Below, in pieces: positions 38,867 to 43,550 of a stretch of 43,550 nt of DNA. The DNA is taken from contig NZ_AZCR01000007.1 in assembly GCF_001433875.1 (NCBI RefSeq), forward strand, positions 1 through 43,550, given 5' to 3'. Origin of the DNA: Lactobacillus delbrueckii subsp. delbrueckii DSM 20074 = JCM 1012. GTDB lineage: Bacteria; Bacillota; Bacilli; Lactobacillales; Lactobacillaceae. The notes under the pieces were generated by a model. It was not told where the DNA came from. It did not search any database and worked only from the letters and a program-made list of their open reading frames with translations. The translations under genes and the position numbers were made by a program. Each line of letters opens with the position of its first letter. Position 1 is the stretch's first letter.

Positions 38867-40981
38867 CTATTCATCCTTGTCTGAATCGTCTGTTTGTTCA
38901 TTCTTCTGACTAGGAGCGTCATTGTCGTCCTTTTTAGGATCCTTTGACAGGTCGCTTTCGCTTGGCGTCGGCAGAGCTTGCTTTTCAGCAGTATCTTCTT
39001 CCACCTTTTCTTCTGCCCGCTTCTGCGCAGCTTCCTTGGCTTCTTCATAGCTCAAGGCCTTGGCTTCAGATGGGAACTCTTCGCTGAACTTTTCAGGCAT
39101 CTTCCCAGTCTTGTAGAGTGAGTAGATTTGCTTTTCATCCAGAGTTTCGTACTTCAGCAGGGCTTCAGCAATGATCCGGTGCTTTTCCCGGTTGTTTTCA
39201 ACAATTTCAACCGCCTTGGCGTGGGCTTCGTCCAGGATCTTCTTGACCGCTTCGTCGATCTTGGCCGCGGTTGCTTCACTATAAGGCTTGAAGCCGTAAG
39301 GAGTGCCTTCGCCTTCCTTTTCCAGTTCAACCATGCCCAGTTCATCGGTCATCCCGTAGTTGACCACCATGCTGCGGGCGATTGCCGTGGCTTGTTCAAA
39401 GTCGTTTGAAGCCCCAGTTGACTGGTCGCTGACCACGACTTCTTCACCGGCCCGGCCACCCATCAAACCAACGATTTGCTCAAAGAGCTGCTTCTTGGTC
39501 AAGATGAACTGGTCGTCCTTCGGCAGCATGATGTTGTAGCCGCCTGCCCGGCCACGAGGCACGATGGTCACCTTGCGAACAGTTCTTGAGTCGCTCAGGA
39601 CCAGACCACAGATTGAGTGACCGGCTTCGTGGAAGGCCACGCGTTCGCGTTCCTTCTTGGAAATCATCCGGTCCTTCTTGGCTGGACCAGCGATTACCCG
39701 GTCTTCAGCTTCATCGATGTCGGCCGCAGTGATCTTGGTCCCGTTCCGGCGGGCTGCGACTAAGGCAGCTTCGTTAAGGACGTTTTCCAGGTCAGCCCCG
39801 ACAAAGCCAGGAGTCTGACGGGCAACTTCCTTCAAGTCGACGTCGTCAGCCAGCGGCTTGTTCTTGGCGTGAACGCGCAGGATGGCTTCCCGGCCCTTGA
39901 CGTCCGGAGGACCAACCAGGACCTTCCGGTCAAACCGGCCTGGCCGGGTCAAGGCCGGGTCAAGCACGTCAGACCGGTTGGTCGCGGCCATGACGATAAC
40001 GCCTTCGTCGCCTTCGAAGCCGTCCATTTCAACCAGCAGCTGGTTCAAGGTTTGTTCACGTTCATCGTTGCCGCCGCCCTGGCCATTGCCACGCTGGCGG
40101 CCGATGGCGTCGATTTCGTCGATGAAGATGATGCTTGGCGCGTTCTTCTTGGCGTTGGTGAACAGGTCACGGACACGGCTGGCCCCGACCCCGACGAACA
40201 TTTCAACGAAGTCTGAACCAGAGATGGAGAAGAAAGGTACGCCCGCTTCACCGGCTACGGCCTTGGCCAGCAAGGTCTTACCAGTACCCGGAGGCCCCTC
40301 AAGCAGGACACCGGACGGGATTCTTGCCCCCAGCTTGGTATATCTTGCCGGGTTCTTCAAGAATTCGACAACTTCCACCAGTTCCTGCTTTTCTTCTTCT
40401 TCACCGGCCACGTCGTCAAAGCGGACCTTGTTCTTCTTCGGGTCCTGCGGCTTGACGTTGGAGCGGCCGAAGTTCATGATGCCGCCGCCCTGGCCGCGGC
40501 TGCCGCCTTGGTTCATCATCATGACCATCAAGACGATGAAGAGGACAGTTGGCACCAGCATGATGATCGTTGAGATCCAGTTGCTGGATTGTGATTCACC
40601 CTGGGTGCTCATCTTGACGTTCTCAGACTGGGCCAGGTCCTGGACCTTCTTGACGCTGGAGTCGTTTCCCAGCATCGTGGTTGAGAAGCCAGTCACCTTG
40701 GAGGAAGTGTTTCCGCCAAAGATATCTGAGCTTGAGGATGACTTGGTTTGACTTGACTTGTAGCTACCGGTTACGGAGTAGACCCCGTTGGACGGCTGCA
40801 CGTTAAAGTCCTTGATTTCGCCATTGCGCAGCTTCTTCACGAATTCCGAGTAACTGATGGTTTCAGTTGCACCGGAATTGCTGCTGCCGCCAAGGGCCCA
40901 ATTGATTCCCCAGAGGAGAAGCAAAAATACGACTATGTAGAATAGACCATTGCTAAATAGTCGATTCCGATTATTTTTCAT
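38867..40981 (-). CDS. ftsH: ATP-dependent zinc metalloprotease FtsH
   Basis: A 704-residue membrane-anchored AAA protease. Two membrane segments (about 11-29 and 135-155) flank an extracytoplasmic domain. The AAA module has [13 protein letters not shown] (near 234), [11 protein letters not shown] and TRPGRFDR. The zinc site HEAGH is near residue 450. A low-complexity acidic tail ends in DDSDKDE. GGAGGT precedes the ATG. The 71-nt gap to tilS has an extended -10 promoter and no hpt gene. Confidence 0.97.
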   Translation of the reverse strand: MKNNRNRLFSNGLFYIVVFLLLLWGINWALGGSSNSGATETISYSEFVKKLRNGEIKDFNVQPSNGVYSVTGSYKSSQTKSSSSSDIFGGNTSSKVTGFSTTMLGNDSSVKKVQDLAQSENVKMSTQGESQSSNWISTIIMLVPTVLFIVLMVMMMNQGGSRGQGGGIMNFGRSNVKPQDPKKNKVRFDDVAGEEEEKQELVEVVEFLKNPARYTKLGARIPSGVLLEGPPGTGKTLLAKAVAGEAGVPFFSISGSDFVEMFVGVGASRVRDLFTNAKKNAPSIIFIDEIDAIGRQRGNGQGGGNDEREQTLNQLLVEMDGFEGDEGVIVMAATNRSDVLDPALTRPGRFDRKVLVGPPDVKGREAILRVHAKNKPLADDVDLKEVARQTPGFVGADLENVLNEAALVAARRNGTKITAADIDEAEDRVIAGPAKKDRMISKKERERVAFHEAGHSICGLVLSDSRTVRKVTIVPRGRAGGYNIMLPKDDQFILTKKQLFEQIVGLMGGRAGEEVVVSDQSTGASNDFEQATAIARSMVVNYGMTDELGMVELEKEGEGTPYGFKPYSEATAAKIDEAVKKILDEAHAKAVEIVENNREKHRIIAEALLKYETLDEKQIYSLYKTGKMPEKFSEEFPSEAKALSYEEAKEAAQKRAEEKVEEDTAEKQALPTPSESDLSKDPKKDDNDAPSQKNEQTDDSDKDE

Positions 40982-41018
40982 AAATGACCTCCGTCAGATC
41001 GAACAATTACTCCACCAA

Positions 41019-41027
41019 ATTTTAACA
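41019..41027 (-). promoter_or_regulatory. Extended -10 promoter for ftsH
   Basis: TGTTAAAAT on the minus strand, 38 nt upstream of the ftsH start; the -35 region is weak (TTCGAT at 18 nt). Confidence 0.5.
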
Positions 41028-41052
41028 TAAAAGCCGGCAACTATCGAAGTTT

Positions 41053-42348
41053 TTATCTGCCTTTCTTGCATGTTTTCACTTGGTACAAATACAGCGGACT
41101 TTTTCCTTCTTTAACTGCCTGCTGGTAGCAGCCTGCAACATAAACTGCTTCTTGGCCAGCAAAAAGGCTGAGGCAGTTGCCCCGCAAGGCAAGCGGAATT
41201 CCAGCCGCCGCGAAAAGCTTCTTGCTCTTAATCCGGCGGCCGTCTTTTAAAAGCAGGCGCTGGCCGTTTGGCAAGCTCCCGGCAGATAATTTCCCGGGAA
41301 ATGATATTTCCGCCAGGGGACTTTCCTCTCGCTTTTCCTCACTTAACAGATAACAATTCCCTCTGAAAAAGAAGGGCTGTCCGGCCACAACTTCTTCCAG
41401 GGGGCTGGGAGCCGGCTGCTTGACAGGATAAAGCCAGTAGTGGCCCTGGTAAAAGCTGAGATGGAGCCCCCCTTTTTCCTGGCTTTGCCGGTTGGCTAAC
41501 AGAATCCGGTCCAGCTGGACTCTTTTATTGTACTTTTTTTGGATAAAATTCTCCAGGTAGGCCTTGACCAGCTCGCTTTCCGCCTGCCCGGCCGCTTTAG
41601 GAATCCGCCAGCCGCCAAAGAAGGGCTCCGGCTCCGGCAACTTGCCAGCTGCCTGGGCAAAGTAGTCTTCTTCCGCCGTCATTTCCTGGCTGAAGCGCCA
41701 GGCATTTTCCAAGAGATCCGGACTCTCCTTTTTCAAAAGCGGGACGACCTTCTGGCGCAGGCGGTTGCGGGCCGTGATACCTGTAAAGTTGGTCTCGTCT
41801 TCGACATATTCCAGCCCCTGCTTTTTCGCGTAAGCCAAAAGGTCCGCCTTGCCAACCGCCAGAAGCGGCCGGACCAGCTTGACCTGTCCCCGCTGGCTGA
41901 CAGGTTTGAGGCTGTTCATTTCCCGGGGAATACCTGACCGGACCAGCTTGAGCAGGATGTTTTCCAGCAAGTCGTCCCCGTGGTGGGCTGTCAGCAGGTA
42001 GTCTGCCTTGACCTGCCGGGCCACTTCAAACAAGAAGTTATAGCGGTAGTCCCTGGCCGCTGCTTCCAGGCCGCTTTCCGGATGAAGGGACTTGGGCCAG
42101 ACGCTTTCATACAGGGGAAGCTGGTACTTATGGCAGTAGGCCCGCAGCAACTGGCTCTCTTTTTGGCTGTCAGCCCGCAGCTGGTGGTCTAAGTGGGCCG
42201 CGTAGAGCTGAAAGCCGCCTGGCAAGCGCCGCATTAAATCCAAAAGCGCCATGGAATCCGGACCGCCGCTGGCCGCGACCAAGAAATTTCCTTCCAAAGG
42301 CAGGCCTTCTTCGGCGAAAAAGGCCAATAGTCTTTTTTCAATGTCCAT
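41053..42348 (-). CDS. tilS: tRNA(Ile)-lysidine synthetase
   Basis: A 431-residue N-type ATP pyrophosphatase that converts the wobble C of tRNA-Ile(CAU) to lysidine, so AUA is read as Ile. The ATP-binding SGGPDS is at residues 27-32, and the TAHHGDDLLENILLKL motif follows. The C-terminal domains contribute tRNA binding. GAGGGAG precedes the ATG. A strong terminator lies 22 nt upstream, between yabR and this gene. The enzyme is essential in most bacteria. Confidence 0.95.
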   Translation of the reverse strand: MDIEKRLLAFFAEEGLPLEGNFLVAASGGPDSMALLDLMRRLPGGFQLYAAHLDHQLRADSQKESQLLRAYCHKYQLPLYESVWPKSLHPESGLEAAARDYRYNFLFEVARQVKADYLLTAHHGDDLLENILLKLVRSGIPREMNSLKPVSQRGQVKLVRPLLAVGKADLLAYAKKQGLEYVEDETNFTGITARNRLRQKVVPLLKKESPDLLENAWRFSQEMTAEEDYFAQAAGKLPEPEPFFGGWRIPKAAGQAESELVKAYLENFIQKKYNKRVQLDRILLANRQSQEKGGLHLSFYQGHYWLYPVKQPAPSPLEEVVAGQPFFFRGNCYLLSEEKREESPLAEISFPGKLSAGSLPNGQRLLLKDGRRIKSKKLFAAAGIPLALRGNCLSLFAGQEAVYVAGCYQQAVKEGKSPLYLYQVKTCKKGR

Positions 42349-42369
42349 GCTTTACTCCCTCGTCCATAC

Positions 42370-42396
42370 AAAAAACGGCCCCTCGGGCCGTTTTTT
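42370..42396. terminator. Strong terminator between yabR and tilS
   Basis: A perfect 12-bp stem AAAAAACGGCCC/GGGCCGTTTTTT with a 3-nt loop. On the minus strand it overlaps the yabR stop codon, and its T run ends 22 nt before tilS. It is symmetrical, so it can work on both strands. Confidence 0.93.
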
Positions 42397-42748
42397 ATTT
42401 CAAGGCAGCTTCCAGCTGCTCTATTTCTGCTCGCGCCTCCTGGTCAACCTGGTTGAGTACCCGGGCAAAGTCGCCGGCCCGCAACTGGCTGAACTGGTTG
42501 GTCGGGTCGATCAGATCCGGATCGTTGACCCGACGGATGGACAAGTCCAGCCGACCCTTGCGCAGGTTCTGGACCACTACTCTAACCTGGTCGCCTGCCT
42601 GCCAGTGCTGGCGCTCTCTTGGCCAGTCGCTGCCAAAGTCATTGCGGTGAACAAGGCCGCTCTTATGCTTGGGCAGGGTCACGAAGATGCCCAGGTCTGT
42701 CACATTGTTGATTACTCCGTCAAGGCGCTGGCCAACTTTGTAATTCAT
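42395..42748 (-). CDS. yabR: S1-domain RNA-binding protein YabR
   Basis: A 117-residue protein with one S1 domain at residues 1-70 (VGQRLDGVINNVTDLGIFVT, then LDLSIRR) and a short acidic helical tail. Related proteins bind RNA or ribosomes; the precise role is unclear. Its ATG overlaps the divIC stop by one base (TGATG), indicating coupled translation. Confidence 0.88.
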   Translation of the reverse strand: MNYKVGQRLDGVINNVTDLGIFVTLPKHKSGLVHRNDFGSDWPRERQHWQAGDQVRVVVQNLRKGRLDLSIRRVNDPDLIDPTNQFSQLRAGDFARVLNQVDQEARAEIEQLEAALK

Positions 42749-43128
42749 CAGTTATCGCCCTTTTCCTTGATGTTGTAGATCCGCTCACCGTCTTTAGTGT
42801 ACTTGTACTTGTAGCGGATCACCTTAGCCACGTAGTCGCTGTCCTTCATATCGTCGCGCTCGTTGGTCAGCTTTTCCTTATTCTTCTTGATCTTGGTCAA
42901 GGTTGCCTGGTTCTGGCTGACCTGCTTCTGGATCTTGGCCGTCCGGGCCTTGGTCATGGCCAGCTGGAAGCCCAAGACGGCAAAGACCAGCAAGATCAAG
43001 GCCAGCAGCCGGTTGCGCCGGACCCGGTGGACTTCCCTGAATTTGATCTGCCGCTTCTTCAGGCGGCGGACATCCTGGTCCGGCCGCAGCGACGTTACAT
43101 TTTGCTGATTTCCTCTGTTGTTCCACAT
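42748..43128 (-). CDS. divIC: Cell-division protein DivIC (FtsB/DivIC family)
   Basis: A 126-residue bitopic membrane protein. A basic cytoplasmic N-terminus is followed by one membrane segment (about residues 42-62, LLALILLVFAVLGFQLAM), then a coiled coil, then the conserved DSDYVAKVIRYKYKYTKDGE segment. It works with FtsL and DivIB at the septum. I chose the second of two adjacent start codons (ATG at 43128) because of the spacing from AGGGTAG. Confidence 0.92.
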   Translation of the reverse strand: MWNNRGNQQNVTSLRPDQDVRRLKKRQIKFREVHRVRRNRLLALILLVFAVLGFQLAMTKARTAKIQKQVSQNQATLTKIKKNKEKLTNERDDMKDSDYVAKVIRYKYKYTKDGERIYNIKEKGDN

Positions 43129-43193
43129 CACTGTCTACCCTATACTAAAATCATATAACAGATTCAGTATATCAGCTTTGGTGAAAAAAGTCA

Positions 43194-43436
43194 TTAGTCG
43201 ACTAATTCGTATAAGTCCCCGGCTTCCGCCTTTTTAGTCGTTTCCCGCAAGTCCAGGACCCTGGCCTTAATTACCCTGGTTCCGTAAGCGACGGCGATTA
43301 CATCGCCGACAATCACGTTGTAGCTGGACTTGACGGTCTTGCCGTTCACGCTTACCCGGCCCTGGTCAGCCATTTCCTTGGCCACCGTTCTGCGCTTGAC
43401 CAGGCGGGATATTTTCAAAAATTTGTCGATTCTCAT
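43194..43436 (-). CDS. rqcP: S4-domain ribosome quality-control factor RqcP
   Basis: An 80-residue protein that is essentially one S4 RNA-binding domain (MRIDKFLKISRLVKRRTVAK, then GRVSVNGK). It matches B. subtilis YabO/RqcP, which with RqcH adds alanine tails to peptides on stalled 50S subunits. AGGAG precedes the ATG. The upstream neighbour, usually mfd or a flippase gene, is replaced here by the insertion-sequence end 34 nt away. The 62-nt gap to divIC is A/T-rich with no gene. Confidence 0.92.
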   Translation of the reverse strand: MRIDKFLKISRLVKRRTVAKEMADQGRVSVNGKTVKSSYNVIVGDVIAVAYGTRVIKARVLDLRETTKKAEAGDLYELVD

Positions 43437-43470
43437 GCTTGTCTCCTGTCTGTTAATTTTTGCTTTTTTA

Positions 43471-43550
43471 GGTTCAGTATAAATTCTTGTGTAAATAGAA
43501 AATAGGCAACAAAAAAGAAGGGTTGTCCCTTACAATGTTAATAACGACAA
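43471..43550 (+). mobile_element. Terminus of an IS256-like insertion sequence (right copy)
   Basis: Eighty bases whose reverse complement matches positions 1-75 with one fewer T, plus six additional internal bases (CGACAA). The outer end is GGTTCAGTATAAATTCTTGT. On the minus strand TTG-TCG-TTA-TTA-ACA-TTG-TAA could be the last codons of the transposase, followed by the AAGGG/CCCTT terminator hairpin and the terminal repeat. As at the left edge, the 3' end of the element therefore faces the core segment. Confidence 0.7.

Noticed and set aside
39882-40751. Long open frame of 289 codons on the plus strand opposite ftsH
   Set aside because: Its composition is serine/proline-rich, it has no ribosome-binding site, and it lies antisense to the conserved AAA region of ftsH, whose codon bias creates it.

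Overview
The window looks like a low-GC Gram-positive bacterium of the Lactobacillus delbrueckii group. This rests on lactobacillar gene order (rqcP, divIC, yabR, tilS, ftsH, hslO, dusB, lysS, clpC, rpoBC, then the str, S10, spc and alpha clusters), Firmicutes-type ribosomal proteins, consensus sigma-A promoters, and G/C-rich third positions in the less conserved genes. The species is an inference from pattern recognition; no search was run.

Nearly everything reads on the minus strand, so transcription runs from high to low coordinates. From right to left: (a) 43471-43550 is the end of an insertion sequence; (b) 43436-38867 holds rqcP, divIC, yabR, tilS and ftsH (ribosome rescue, division, tRNA modification, membrane proteolysis); (c) 38822-34535 holds hslO, then a T-box-controlled oligopeptide-binding lipoprotein and pepT; (d) 34421-31847 holds dusB and lysS; (e) 31747-30371 is a small accessory patch with two small membrane proteins and an oppositely oriented lipoprotein; (f) 30235-29906 has three tRNAs (Gly-Pro-Gly); (g) 29747-26499 holds a free methionine sulfoxide reductase, clpC and a small unknown gene; (h) 26288-18948 holds rpoB and rpoC; (i) 18883-17429 is a two-gene plus-strand island (HAD phosphatase, ComC-like prepilin peptidase); (j) 17168-14157 holds rpsL, rpsG and fusA; (k) 13761-204 is the S10-spc-alpha supercluster from rpsJ to rplQ, including secY, adk, infA and rpoA; (l) 1-75 is the same insertion-sequence end as on the right, in inverted orientation.

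The window is therefore mostly core gene-expression machinery: ribosomal proteins, RNA polymerase subunits alpha, beta and beta', EF-G, IF-1, the Sec translocon channel, tRNA processing and charging, and protein quality control (FtsH, Hsp33, ClpC, RqcP). The more unusual content is regulatory and architectural. One T-box leader has one sensor but two consecutive antiterminator/terminator modules, ahead of a peptide-uptake and peptidase operon. Intrinsic terminators sit between a consensus promoter and rpoB, and just upstream of tilS. A 16-bp palindrome overlaps the likely msrC-clpC promoter. hpt is missing between tilS and ftsH. The same IS256-like terminus at both ends suggests the window is a whole contig bounded by repeat copies.

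I did not find a convincing new multigene system. The best candidates for follow-up are the duplicated-terminator T-box operon and the rpoB leader. Start sites were chosen by eye from ribosome-binding-site spacing; several essential genes appear to use TTG.
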